A stretch of DNA of 55,937 nt, taken from assembly GCA_030602565.1 (NCBI GenBank), contig JAUVZL010000011.1, positions 1 to 55,937 on the forward strand, read 5' to 3'. The DNA comes from Candidatus Stahliibacteriota bacterium. Lineage in GTDB: Bacteria > Hydrothermota > Tepidihabitantia > SM23-42. The notes below the pieces were generated by a model that saw nothing but the letters and a program-made list of their open reading frames with translations, was not told where the DNA came from and made no database searches. Shown piece after piece: positions 26,282 through 34,781 of the stretch. Position numbers and translations under genes: made by a program. How positions within the stretch are numbered: the first letter of the stretch is position 1; each line of letters opens with the position of its first letter.

Positions 26282-27160
26282 ATGTATAAAGGTTCTTATG
26301 TGGCGATTGTCACGCCCTTTAAAGACAACGTTCTGGATGAAAAAGGGCTAAGGCAGAATATAAAGTTCTTGATTGAAAAAGGTTCGAGCGGCATTGTTGC
26401 ATGTGCGACTACTGGAGAATGCCCGAGTCTAAGTGATGAGGAATATGAGCACGTAATCAGAATTGCGGTTGAAGAGACAAAAGGCAAGGTGCCAGTCATT
26501 GCTGGTGCTGGGACCAACGCTACGACAAAAACAATAAAATTAGTTCAGCGGGCAGAGGAATTTGGTGCTCAAGGGGTTTTAGTCGTTACGCCTTACTACA
26601 ATAAACCCACACAAGAAGGTTTATACGAACATTATCGAGAGATTAGCAAAGCGAGCAACATACCGATTATTGTGTACAACGTGCCGAGCAGAACTGGCGG
26701 CAATATCCTGCCTAAGACAATTGCCAGATTGTATCACGATTGCAAGAATATCGTCGGTTTGAAAGCGGCCAGTGGTAACCTGGACCAGGTATCCGAGGTC
26801 CAGCGGCTATGTGGTGATGAATTTGATATATTATCAGGTGATGATTCACTGACTTTTCCCATGCTGGCAATCGGCGCTAAGGGTGTAATATCGGTAGTCG
26901 CTAATATTTTACCTGATAAGGTTGCTATGTTGTGTGAATCATTTTCTAATGGCGATTTGTTACAGGCAAGGAAGATCCACCTGGAGATTTTTCCGGTTAT
27001 CAAGGCTATGTTTATTGAAACTAATCCCATCCCGCTTAAAAAGGCAATGAATTTATTGGGTATGCCAAGTGGTAAACCGCGTCTGCCCTTAGTTGAGATG
27101 GGTGAAGAAAACGTATCCATTCTGAAAAAGGTTTTGATCGATTACGGAATAGAATTATGA
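26282..27160 (+). CDS. dapA: 4-hydroxy-tetrahydrodipicolinate synthase
   Basis: Condenses pyruvate with aspartate semialdehyde, the first committed lysine/diaminopimelate step. ATTGECPSLSDEE and the tyrosine-bearing YNVPSRTG are present, and the Schiff-base Lys is in VGLKAASGN. At 292 residues it has the usual length. GGAGG lies 7 nt before the ATG. The gene overlaps dapB by 4 nt, so the two consecutive pathway steps are translationally coupled. Confidence 0.95.
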   Translation: MYKGSYVAIVTPFKDNVLDEKGLRQNIKFLIEKGSSGIVACATTGECPSLSDEEYEHVIRIAVEETKGKVPVIAGAGTNATTKTIKLVQRAEEFGAQGVLVVTPYYNKPTQEGLYEHYREISKASNIPIIVYNVPSRTGGNILPKTIARLYHDCKNIVGLKAASGNLDQVSEVQRLCGDEFDILSGDDSLTFPMLAIGAKGVISVVANILPDKVAMLCESFSNGDLLQARKIHLEIFPVIKAMFIETNPIPLKKAMNLLGMPSGKPRLPLVEMGEENVSILKKVLIDYGIEL

Positions 27161-27924
27161 TTAAGTTAGTTGTTTGTGGCGCAGCTGGTCGGATGGGAAA
27201 GGAAATACTGAGTGCGGTTGAGGAATCGAGCGATATTCAAGTGATTGCTGGTATCGAGGCAAGCAACCATGAGTCAATTGGCAAGGTGTTCGGAAGTACT
27301 AAAATCATAGATAATATAGAGTCGGTAATTGAGGACACTGATTGCATTGTTGATTTTACAAACCACAAAGCAGCAATGGAAAATTTGGAAAAGGTCAAGG
27401 TTTACAAAAAGCCATTTGTAACCGGTACAACCGGTTTTTCTAAAAAAGAATTAGCCGATATCGAGACATTAGCAAAGGATCTTCCAGTTTTTCTGTCTCC
27501 CAATATGTCAGTTGGCGTCAATTACCTGTACAACTTAGTCAAGTCTTCAGCCAATGTACTAGAAGATTATGACATAGAAGTTATTGAAACACACCACCGA
27601 GCCAAGAAAGATGCGCCGTCAGGTACTGCAAGGGCTATAGCAAAAGTCATCAAGGATGCTAGACCAGATACGACCTTTATCTATGGCCGAGAAGGATTTG
27701 TCGGGGGGAAAAACAAGAACGAGGTTTGTATAAATTCAATACGCGGTGGTGATGTTGTAGGTGAACACAGGGTGTTGTTTCTGGGGGATGGTGAGTTCAT
27801 TGAACTACGCCATTACGCAACATCCAGGCGCTGTTTTGCTGCTGGTACGCTTGAGGCGGTAAGATTTATTGTAGGTAAAGCCCCAGGTTTGTACAGCATG
27901 AAAGACATGTTGGCGGTCAAATAG
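27157..27924 (+). CDS. dapB: 4-hydroxy-tetrahydrodipicolinate reductase
   Basis: NAD(P)H reduction that follows DapA in lysine/meso-diaminopimelate synthesis. The N-terminal Rossmann motif is VVCGAAGRMGKEI, the GTTGF loop is FVTGTTGFSK, and the substrate/catalytic block is IETHHRAKKDAPSGTA (catalytic His and Lys). The C-terminal dimerisation block reads RHYATSRRCFAAGTLEA. 255 residues. It starts within the dapA stop (ATGA overlap). Confidence 0.95.
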   Translation: MIKLVVCGAAGRMGKEILSAVEESSDIQVIAGIEASNHESIGKVFGSTKIIDNIESVIEDTDCIVDFTNHKAAMENLEKVKVYKKPFVTGTTGFSKKELADIETLAKDLPVFLSPNMSVGVNYLYNLVKSSANVLEDYDIEVIETHHRAKKDAPSGTARAIAKVIKDARPDTTFIYGREGFVGGKNKNEVCINSIRGGDVVGEHRVLFLGDGEFIELRHYATSRRCFAAGTLEAVRFIVGKAPGLYSMKDMLAVK

Positions 27925-27951
27925 ACTAAGTCAACTATTCGTATCGCTGGG

Positions 27952-27979
27952 TTGACTAAGATATAAGAATAAGTATAAT
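27952..27979 (+). promoter_or_regulatory. Promoter of the glycosyltransferase gene (near-leaderless)
   Basis: TTGACT (27952-27957), 16-bp spacer, TATAAT (27974-27979), then 8 nt to the ATG at 27988. The -35 box is one arm of an inverted repeat AGTCAAC (27929-27935) / GTTGACT (27951-27957), which could be a regulator site. Confidence 0.75.
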
Positions 27980-27987
27980 ATGCTTGT

Positions 27988-28872
27988 ATGAAGATCTCAG
28001 TCATTGTGCCAGCTTACAATGAAGCGGTGAATATCCCCTTTTTAGTCGAAGAATTTGATAAGTTCATCAAAAAACAAAGGAATTATGAGGTTATACTCGT
28101 TGATGACGGTTCTGAGGACGGCATGTCTGAAATAGCTAAGGAACACAAGAGACCTTATCTCAAGGTTATAAGGCACAAGAGAAATTTAGGGAAAACAGAG
28201 GCGATTATTTCTGGAGCAAAGGCAGCCAAAGGTGATATCCTTGTAATTTTTGATGCTGATCTGCAATTCGACCCTCATGACATCCCTGAATTGGTAAATC
28301 TTATCAAGAACGGCGCAGATGTCGCAACCGGCTGGAAGCAAGGTCACTATGAAAAGAAGTTTGTATCCAATGTTTACAATTTCTGGGCGCGCCGTCTTTT
28401 TCACCTTAGGATTCATGATATGAATTCAATAAAAGCACTTAGAAAAGGAGTACTCGATGTAATCCCGCTGCGTAAAGACTGGCATCGTTATATTGTTCCT
28501 TTAGCAAAAGAGGCGGGTTTCAAAATTGCCGAGGTTCGCGTAATACTCAGACCTAGAAAATATGGAATCCCTAAGTACCAACGCAAATCACGGATATTAA
28601 TCGGCTTCTTTGATCTGTTGGCAGTGAAGTTCCAGTTGACATTCAATAAGAAACCACTGCTTTATTTTGGATCGATTGGTTTGTTTTCAATCGCACTCGG
28701 GGTTTTGGTCGGTGTCGTTTCTATAATCCTTCGGTTTTTTGAGCACGGGTATCGACCTTTGCTGTATCTGGTCATTCTGCTTGTTGTTTCCGGTATTTTG
28801 TTCTTTTCCCTCGCCCTCATTGGTGAATCCATTAGGGCGATTCTCGATCGACTTGAAAAAAGAGAACCGTAA
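27988..28872 (+). CDS. GT2 family glycosyltransferase (polyprenyl-phosphate type)
   Basis: Transfers sugars to a lipid carrier at the inner membrane. The GT-A fold begins SVIVPAYNEAVNIPFLVEEF; LVDDGSEDG and IFDADLQFDP give the nucleotide-sugar and metal (DxD) motifs. The C-terminal ~75 residues hold two membrane helices, as in DPM1/ArnC-like enzymes. It overlaps the start of a flippase-like partner by about 20 nt and stands before the UDP-sugar genes, which suggests surface glycan or glycolipid synthesis. The acceptor and sugar cannot be read. Confidence 0.88.
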   Translation: MKISVIVPAYNEAVNIPFLVEEFDKFIKKQRNYEVILVDDGSEDGMSEIAKEHKRPYLKVIRHKRNLGKTEAIISGAKAAKGDILVIFDADLQFDPHDIPELVNLIKNGADVATGWKQGHYEKKFVSNVYNFWARRLFHLRIHDMNSIKALRKGVLDVIPLRKDWHRYIVPLAKEAGFKIAEVRVILRPRKYGIPKYQRKSRILIGFFDLLAVKFQLTFNKKPLLYFGSIGLFSIALGVLVGVVSIILRFFEHGYRPLLYLVILLVVSGILFFSLALIGESIRAILDRLEKREP

Positions 28873-29800
28873 GAGAATTTCGACAATACTGAGAATTGCC
28901 ATCGGTATTGGTCTTATGGCTCTTCTCGCCTGGCGTCTGGACTTAGGTAAAATACTCACTAATATCCAGTCCATAGAGCTACGCTACCTATTATATGCAC
29001 TCATCCCGTATTTTCTTTTCATCATCGTTTCTGCGTGGCGATGGCAGGTTCTTCTTAACCATAAGAAGTTTGGTATCCCATTTGGTCGGACTATTGTGAT
29101 ATATTTCATCGCGACCTTTTTCAATAATTTTCTTCCAACTACAATAGGCGGTGATGTCATGAGAGTCTTATATTCGATGAAAAAGCGGCGTGCCGATGCC
29201 TTGGCTACGGTTCTGGTCGATAGAATTCTTGGGTTTGTGGGATTATTCGTATTTGCTTTTTTTGCCGTATTATACCTCTTTATCATCAAGCATCAGACTG
29301 AGTTTCTTCCGTTTATTGTCATTGGTTTGATTGTTATTGTTGTGATTACTTTTTTATTCTTTTCAGAACATATGTACAAAAAGCTTTCTCCGATAGTCCA
29401 GAAGGTTAGAATTCTGAAGATTGGCGAGCGATTGAACCATTTACACGAAGCAGCTACTGATTTTAGCGGTGCATGGGGAACGATTACCTTATGCATAGTG
29501 CATTCAGTAGTAATCCAGGCGCTACTGGCAATCGGTCCCTTTCTTGTCATGCAGGGCATGTCTACCAGTAAGGTGAGTGTGTTGCCGTTCTTTATCTATG
29601 TGCCGATTATCAATGTTCTATGTATGATACCGATTTCTTTCAATGCGCTTGGGGTTAGGGAGTATTTCTACGTAATTCTTTTTTCACGGGTTGGCTTTGC
29701 ACCTGAAATATCAGTGGTTTTTTCTTTGGTGTCGTTTTTTCTGTATTTTCTACTTTCACTTGTGGGCGGAGTGTTTTTCATATTCTTTAAGAAGCGATAG
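28853..29800 (+). CDS. Lysylphosphatidylglycerol-synthase-TM / UPF0104-like membrane protein
   Basis: A 315-residue protein with about eight hydrophobic segments. Typical family blocks are present: SAWRWQVLLNHKK, then NNFLPTTIGGDVMRVLYSMKKR, then ATVLVDRILGFVGLF. Related proteins are integral membrane partners of lipid-linked glycosyltransferases or lysyl-PG flippases. The start is uncertain: the open frame extends upstream over the glycosyltransferase gene, and the best option is a TTG at about 28853, just before that gene's stop. It is probably translated by coupling. Confidence 0.75.
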   Translation: MKKENRKRISTILRIAIGIGLMALLAWRLDLGKILTNIQSIELRYLLYALIPYFLFIIVSAWRWQVLLNHKKFGIPFGRTIVIYFIATFFNNFLPTTIGGDVMRVLYSMKKRRADALATVLVDRILGFVGLFVFAFFAVLYLFIIKHQTEFLPFIVIGLIVIVVITFLFFSEHMYKKLSPIVQKVRILKIGERLNHLHEAATDFSGAWGTITLCIVHSVVIQALLAIGPFLVMQGMSTSKVSVLPFFIYVPIINVLCMIPISFNALGVREYFYVILFSRVGFAPEISVVFSLVSFFLYFLLSLVGGVFFIFFKKR

Positions 29801-29844
29801 TTTGCTTTTACCCCTACATCAAAGTTTTTGGTGTGAGGGTTTTA

Positions 29845-29880
29845 GGCATTTAGGTGTTTAGGAATTTAGGCATTTATTCT
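29845..29880 (+). repeat. Short degenerate tandem repeat, TTTAGGNAT-like
   Basis: TTTAGGCAT, TTTAGGTGT, TTTAGGAAT and TTTAGGCAT follow each other just before the UDP-glucose dehydrogenase Shine-Dalgarno sequence. The same words recur at 34579-34612. Confidence 0.6.
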
Positions 29881-29896
29881 GTAAGGAGGTTAAATA

Positions 29897-31186
29897 ATGA
29901 AGGTCTGCATGATTGGGACAGGGTATGTTGGTCTTGTATCCGGGACCTGTTTTGCTGAGATAGGACATGAGGTCATTTGTGTTGATAATGACAAGAAAAA
30001 GATCGATGTTCTTAACCAAGGTGGTGTGCCGATATATGAACCCGGGTTAGAAGAATTGATCGCAAAGAACGTTAAGGCAGGGAGGTTGCGTTTTACAACG
30101 TCGATAAGAGGGGGTGTTGAGAATTCGTTTTTTGTATTTATTGCGGTTGGAACGCCCCCCAAAGACGATGGTGAACCAGATCTCTCGCAAATTGAAAAAG
30201 TGGCTGAGGAAATCGGTGCAGCCATGAATGAGTATAAGATAATAATCGAAAAAAGCACAGTCCCTGTTCAGACCGGCAAGTGGGTTAGAACGGTGATTGA
30301 AAGGTTTAGCAAGAGGGTAAGGGATTTTGACGTAGCTTCTAACCCCGAATTTCTACGCGAGGGGTCGGCAATCGGCGATTTCCTACATCCTGATAGAGTG
30401 GTGCTCGGGGTTGAGAGTGAGCGGGCTAAGACAAAGCTCTTGGAATTGTATAAACCAATGGATGCACCAAAGATAGTGACTGACATTGCAAGTGCAGAGT
30501 TAATTAAGCACGCATCGAACGCGCTACTTTCCACCAAGATATCTTTTATTAATGCCATTTCTATAATATGTGAGAAATCAGGTGCTGATGTCCTGGAAGT
30601 TGCTAAAGGGGTCGGTTTTGACAAAAGAATTGGTCGTGAATTCCTCGATGCGGGTGTTGGTTTTGGTGGATTCTGTTTTCCCAAGGACCTTAGTGCGTTT
30701 ATCAACATCGCGGCGAAATTGGGCTATGATTTCCGTCTCTTGAAAGAAGTGGAAAATATCAATAATGAACAGATGCTGCATGCCGTTAACAAACTTGAGG
30801 AAATGTTGTGGAACCTTAAAGACAAGAAAATTGGGGTGCTTGGTTTAGCATTTAAGCCCAATACCGATGATATGCGATTTGCTCCGTCGATAACGATTAT
30901 CCAGGAATTGCAACGGCGTGGCGCAACGATTAAGGCTTTTGATCCAGTCGCGATGGATCGAGCCAAGCAAATCATGCCTGACATTGAGTATTGCGAAGAT
31001 GCCTACAGTGTGGCTAAGGATGTCGATGCGATCGCGCTGATTACAGAATGGGATGTTTTCAAGGAACTTGATCTGGAGAAGATCAAAGATCTTATGCGTC
31101 AACCAGTATTTTTTGACGGTCGCAATGTCTTTGAGCCAGAAAAAATGGCGGCGCGGGGATTTATTTACAAAGGTATTGGCAGATGA
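29897..31186 (+). CDS. ugd: UDP-glucose 6-dehydrogenase
   Basis: Oxidises UDP-glucose twice to UDP-glucuronate using NAD+. The Rossmann start is MKVCMIGTGYVGLVSG, and VDNDKKKI ends the second beta strand. The catalytic cysteine is in GVGFGGFCFPKDLSAF; the family usually reads GGSCFPKD, so Ser is replaced by Phe just before the Cys neighbour. FKPNTDDMRFAPS marks the C-terminal domain. At 429 residues the length is normal. AAGGAGG lies before the ATG, and the next gene overlaps it by 4 nt, giving a two-step UDP-xylose route. Confidence 0.94.
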   Translation: MKVCMIGTGYVGLVSGTCFAEIGHEVICVDNDKKKIDVLNQGGVPIYEPGLEELIAKNVKAGRLRFTTSIRGGVENSFFVFIAVGTPPKDDGEPDLSQIEKVAEEIGAAMNEYKIIIEKSTVPVQTGKWVRTVIERFSKRVRDFDVASNPEFLREGSAIGDFLHPDRVVLGVESERAKTKLLELYKPMDAPKIVTDIASAELIKHASNALLSTKISFINAISIICEKSGADVLEVAKGVGFDKRIGREFLDAGVGFGGFCFPKDLSAFINIAAKLGYDFRLLKEVENINNEQMLHAVNKLEEMLWNLKDKKIGVLGLAFKPNTDDMRFAPSITIIQELQRRGATIKAFDPVAMDRAKQIMPDIEYCEDAYSVAKDVDAIALITEWDVFKELDLEKIKDLMRQPVFFDGRNVFEPEKMAARGFIYKGIGR

Positions 31187-32115
31187 GGATCGTGATAACA
31201 GGCGGTGCCGGCTTTATCGGTTCCCACTTAGTTGATTACTATTTGAAGGCTGGAAATCAGGTAGTGGTGATTGATAATTTGATTACTGGTAAAGAAGAAA
31301 ATATCGCACCGCACAATGGGAATAAGAAGCTGGAATTAATAAAGCAGGATGTCTGCGTAACCCATGATATTCTTGACGATGTCGATTTTGTATTACATTT
31401 TGCGTGTCCGGCCAGTCCTTTTGACTACTTGAAGTATCCAATTGAAACATTGCGCGTGATGTCGGTCGGTACCTACAACATGCTTGAATTGGCGACAAAG
31501 AAAGGAGCAAAGTTCTTTCTTGCTTCGACGAGTGAGGTATATGGTGATCCAGAAACCCATCCCCAGAAAGAGGAATATTTCGGGAATGTGAATGTAGTCA
31601 GTCCACGTGCGGTATATGATGAGGGTAAGAGATTTGCTGAAACACTTACCTTGACATACCATAGAAAACTACACACAAAGATCGGTATTGGACGTATCTT
31701 CAATACTTATGGTGCAAGGATGCATGCCGGTGACGGACGCGTGGTCCCTACCTTCATATCAGAAGCTCTGAAAAATAATCCCTTGCCGATTTTCGGAGAT
31801 GGTAAGCAGACCAGGAGCTTCTGCTATATCAGCGACATGGTTAATGCCATTACTAAGGCAGTGGAGGTTGACTATCCACATCCTATTAATCTGGGAAACC
31901 CTGCAGAGTACACAGTACTCGAACTTGCTGATATGGTAAAGAGATTATGTTCTAGCGCAAGCGAATACCGATTTTATCCCTTGCCAGATAGCGATCCTAA
32001 GAAACGCCGACCAGATATCTCCAAAGCAAAGCAATTATTGGGTTGGGAGCCATTAATAAGCCTTGAGCATGGTTTAGAGAAAACAATTGAATGGTTTAGG
32101 GGGCAAAATGGTTGA
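31183..32115 (+). CDS. uxs: UDP-glucuronate decarboxylase (UDP-xylose synthase)
   Basis: Converts UDP-glucuronate to UDP-xylose with bound NAD+; extended short-chain dehydrogenase. ITGGAGFIGSHL is the NAD motif. The catalytic triad is ASTSEVYGD for Ser/Thr and YDEGKR for Tyr-x-x-x-Lys. Family-specific CPASPFDYLKYPIET, RIFNTYGARM and GDGKQTRSFCYISD separate it from other UDP-sugar epimerases. It directly uses the product of the overlapping upstream gene. 310 residues. Confidence 0.92.
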   Translation: MRIVITGGAGFIGSHLVDYYLKAGNQVVVIDNLITGKEENIAPHNGNKKLELIKQDVCVTHDILDDVDFVLHFACPASPFDYLKYPIETLRVMSVGTYNMLELATKKGAKFFLASTSEVYGDPETHPQKEEYFGNVNVVSPRAVYDEGKRFAETLTLTYHRKLHTKIGIGRIFNTYGARMHAGDGRVVPTFISEALKNNPLPIFGDGKQTRSFCYISDMVNAITKAVEVDYPHPINLGNPAEYTVLELADMVKRLCSSASEYRFYPLPDSDPKKRRPDISKAKQLLGWEPLISLEHGLEKTIEWFRGQNG

Positions 32116-32177
32116 GTGGGTGAGACTTCACGGAATTAGATCAATAGTTGTTGTCACGGTCGGTTCGAGATATAGCC

Positions 32178-32205
32178 TTGACAGGAATAAAATCGCAGTT
32201 ATAAT
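32178..32205 (+). promoter_or_regulatory. Promoter of the solute-binding/TonB fusion gene
   Basis: TTGACA (32178-32183), 16-bp spacer, TATAAT (32200-32205), both consensus. A short leader carries AGGAGG before the ATG at 32230. Confidence 0.85.
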
Positions 32206-32229
32206 GTATATGGATATTAGGAGGCAAAT

Positions 32230-34290
32230 ATGAAGAAATTTGCGTGTTTATTCATCAGTGTCATATTGATGATTTCTGCATGTACAAAAAAAGAAGAGAT
32301 GCTGACTGGTGAGCAGGGTGGTAAACTCGTTATTGGGACCACTGATCTGCCAGCCGTCATTTCACCACTTGCCCCATCTATGTTCGGTTCAAATGATATT
32401 CTTGATCTTCTTTTTATGCATCTCCATCGCATCGACCCTGAAACAGGTAAGATGAAGCCCGAACTAGCATCTTCTTGGGAGTTCTCTGAAGATCTGACTT
32501 CGATCACATATTATCTACGGACTGATGTGACATGGTGGGATGGTGAGCCAGTGACTGCCGCTGATGTATATTTTACCTATGAGAAGATGAATGACCCAAA
32601 AACGAACTATTCCAATATTGCCAGCCTGAGATTTATTGAGAACGTTGAGATTGTTGGACCTTATGCGATCAGATTCACATTTAACAAGATATACGCTGAT
32701 CTGCTCACTGATTCTGACATTATGGCGGTACCAAAACATATTTTTGAAAAAGCCGGCGCCGATTTTGGCACAAAAACTATTGTTGGCAACGGACCCTATA
32801 AAATAAAGGAGTGGATACCTGGATCAGGTCTTATCCTGATCTATAATGATGCATACTATCGTGGTCGGCCACCTTTAGATGAAATCTACATAACATACTA
32901 CGCTGATATCAACAAGATGATGAAGGATTTTTCTGCTGGTGATCTTGATTTGGTTTTCAATATTACACCTGCCCGGGCTAAAGAGCTTGCCAATAACAAG
33001 AACATTAAGGTCGATACAAAACCGGGTAATACGTTTACCTATATAGGGTGGAATTTCAATAATCAGCATCTGAAAAACAAAGAGATTCGTAAGGCACTGA
33101 CCATGGCGATTGACACGAAGCAAATTTTGAAAGAAGTTTTTGCTGGCATGGGTGCAATTTCGCTTGGACCATTGCCACCGTCATCATGGGGGTATAATGA
33201 AGGTGTTGAGCCAATTAAGCACAATCCACCTGAAGCAAAGAAGATACTTGAGAAGCTAGGCTTTGAGGATCGGAATCGTAATAAGATACTGGATATAGAC
33301 AGGAAGGATTTCACTCTAAACATAATCACCAATGTTGAAAACGCCGAAAGAGTAAAGATCCTTGAGCTGGTTGCTCAAGATCTAAAAGCCCTGGGTATTC
33401 GCGTCAATGCACGGACTCTGGATACCAGATCGTTTATTGAAGCCATTGTGAAGCGAGACTTTGATGGTTTTATTATGGGTTGGAGTGTGGGTGAAAAGAT
33501 CGATCCGACGGTTTATTGGTATTCAGACCCGGCAAAAGGGAGGTTCAATTTTGTTGGTTATAAGAATACGGTAGTTGATTCCCTTATTGACCTTGGTGTT
33601 GCTATGCTCAATAGGAAAAAAGCTGAAGAGATCTGGAATGAATTTCAAAGGGTTGTATATGAGGATATCCCCTATACCTTCCTCATTGTGGCTAATGATA
33701 TTTCAGCTTCATACAAGAGGGTCAAAGGTGCTGATCAAGGGTTTGTTTTAGCCAGTGCCTATACATATTGGATCCCTGAGGCAGAACGAAGGGTTGCGAT
33801 AGCTTCGCTTCCGCCAGCAGTCGATACAAGTACAACACCGACTGAAAAACCCGCAGAACCCAAAGCTGAGGTATCGAGCGAAAAACCACCAGAAATCGTC
33901 GCACCCGAAAAGCTCTTAGAGGCAGCTGCTAAGAGAGATACAGCGGCAATGTCTACAACATCCCCTGATACTGGAGCTGGAACCCCACCTATCACACCAC
34001 CTGAACCACCCAAACCATCAATTGTGACCAGGGTTACGATTACTAAACGGGTTCAACCAAGATACCCTGAAGCCGCGAAGGCAGTTGGTGCCGCAGGGAC
34101 GATTAACGTGCGCGTTGTTGTCGGTACGGATGGAAAAGTGAAGAGTGCAACCATTCTTTCCAGTTTTGGAAATCCAGCATGCGAAGCTGAAGCCTTGGCA
34201 GCAGCTAAGAAATGTGAATTCAAACCAGCAACCAAGGATGGAGTACCGTTCGAACAGAAGATAACAATTCCGTTTAAATTTAAACAATAA
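32230..34290 (+). CDS. Family 5 solute-binding lipoprotein fused to a TonB C-terminal domain
   Basis: Residues 1-17 are a lipoprotein signal with lipobox ISAC (C18). From about 30 to 525 the protein is a family 5 (DppA/OppA-type) extracellular solute-binding protein: SSWEFSEDLTSITYYLRTDVTWWDGEPVTAADV and VGNGPYKIKEW are typical. A Pro/Glu/Thr/Ala-rich linker (about 525-595) leads to a TonB C-terminal domain (VQPRYPEAAKAVGAAGTINV, then ILSSFGNPACEAEALAAAKK). I know of no standard role for this combination. It could be a periplasmic binding protein that contacts TonB boxes or other envelope partners. No ABC permease genes are adjacent. Confidence 0.87.
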   Translation: MKKFACLFISVILMISACTKKEEMLTGEQGGKLVIGTTDLPAVISPLAPSMFGSNDILDLLFMHLHRIDPETGKMKPELASSWEFSEDLTSITYYLRTDVTWWDGEPVTAADVYFTYEKMNDPKTNYSNIASLRFIENVEIVGPYAIRFTFNKIYADLLTDSDIMAVPKHIFEKAGADFGTKTIVGNGPYKIKEWIPGSGLILIYNDAYYRGRPPLDEIYITYYADINKMMKDFSAGDLDLVFNITPARAKELANNKNIKVDTKPGNTFTYIGWNFNNQHLKNKEIRKALTMAIDTKQILKEVFAGMGAISLGPLPPSSWGYNEGVEPIKHNPPEAKKILEKLGFEDRNRNKILDIDRKDFTLNIITNVENAERVKILELVAQDLKALGIRVNARTLDTRSFIEAIVKRDFDGFIMGWSVGEKIDPTVYWYSDPAKGRFNFVGYKNTVVDSLIDLGVAMLNRKKAEEIWNEFQRVVYEDIPYTFLIVANDISASYKRVKGADQGFVLASAYTYWIPEAERRVAIASLPPAVDTSTTPTEKPAEPKAEVSSEKPPEIVAPEKLLEAAAKRDTAAMSTTSPDTGAGTPPITPPEPPKPSIVTRVTITKRVQPRYPEAAKAVGAAGTINVRVVVGTDGKVKSATILSSFGNPACEAEALAAAKKCEFKPATKDGVPFEQKITIPFKFKQ

Positions 34291-34327
34291 CATTTATGGG
34301 CAATCGATTCTGATTGCCAAACTTCTT

Positions 34328-34380
34328 GGGGCCTCTGCTTTATTTGATCTTCGCCCTCCGGTGGGGGCCCCCCATTTTTT
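34328..34380 (+). terminator. Probable transcription terminator
   Basis: A GC-rich dyad (GGGGCC at 34328-34333 pairing with GGCCCC around 34366-34371, plus GGGGG/CCCCC immediately before the run) is followed by ATTTTTT. A separate 7-bp hairpin, GGCAATC-gattct-GATTGCC (34299-34318), stands just after the stop without a T-run. Confidence 0.5.
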
Positions 34381-34406
34381 AGGGAACAGGGAATAGGGAT
34401 TAGAGA

Positions 34407-34755
34407 GAAATGATGCTAAGCATAGAAGAGATACTTCTTATGGAAATGACTGCTTCGCACTTGAAGGGATACTTCGTATGGAAATGAGTGTTACACAATG
34501 GAATGGACCCACGCACTTTTGCTGAAAGTGCGGGATGGAATTTAAATCGTAAATAGCATTAGTTTAGTTTCTTTGGTTTATTTAGGCATTTAGGCATTTT
34601 GGATTTTAGGTATTTATTTTTCTCCGTTTCACCGTTTCTTCCATACTCCGTTTCATATTCAATTCCAGCGCAGCTCCCTTCCAGCGTCAGCTCCTTTCCA
34701 GCACGTAGTGCTCTCTTCCAATCCGTTAGGATTCAAAGGTTCCAATTACTTAATT
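34407..34755. repeat. Two variable-stem hairpin arrays (constant words GGAAATGA and TTCC)
   Basis: No gene is present in the 491-base gap. From 34407 to 34542, copies of GGAAATGA/GGAATGGA separate ATGC/GCAT, AGAAG/CTTCT, ATAC/GTAT, GTG/CAC and CGCACTTT/AAAGTGCG. Four TTTAGG-like words occupy 34579-34612. From 34663 to 34755, TTCC precedes each of five hairpins: AGC-gca-GCT, AGC-gtca-GCT, AGCAC-gta-GTGCT, AATCC-gtta-GGATT and AATTA-ct-TAATT. Stems vary while pairing is kept. Confidence 0.82.
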
Positions 34756-34781
34756 ACTGTTTTTCTCAGTAACTGTCTGTT

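Noticed and set aside
28739-28852. N-terminal 38 residues of the flippase-like protein
   Set aside because: This part of the open frame overlaps the glycosyltransferase C-terminal membrane helices and reads as an out-of-frame shadow.
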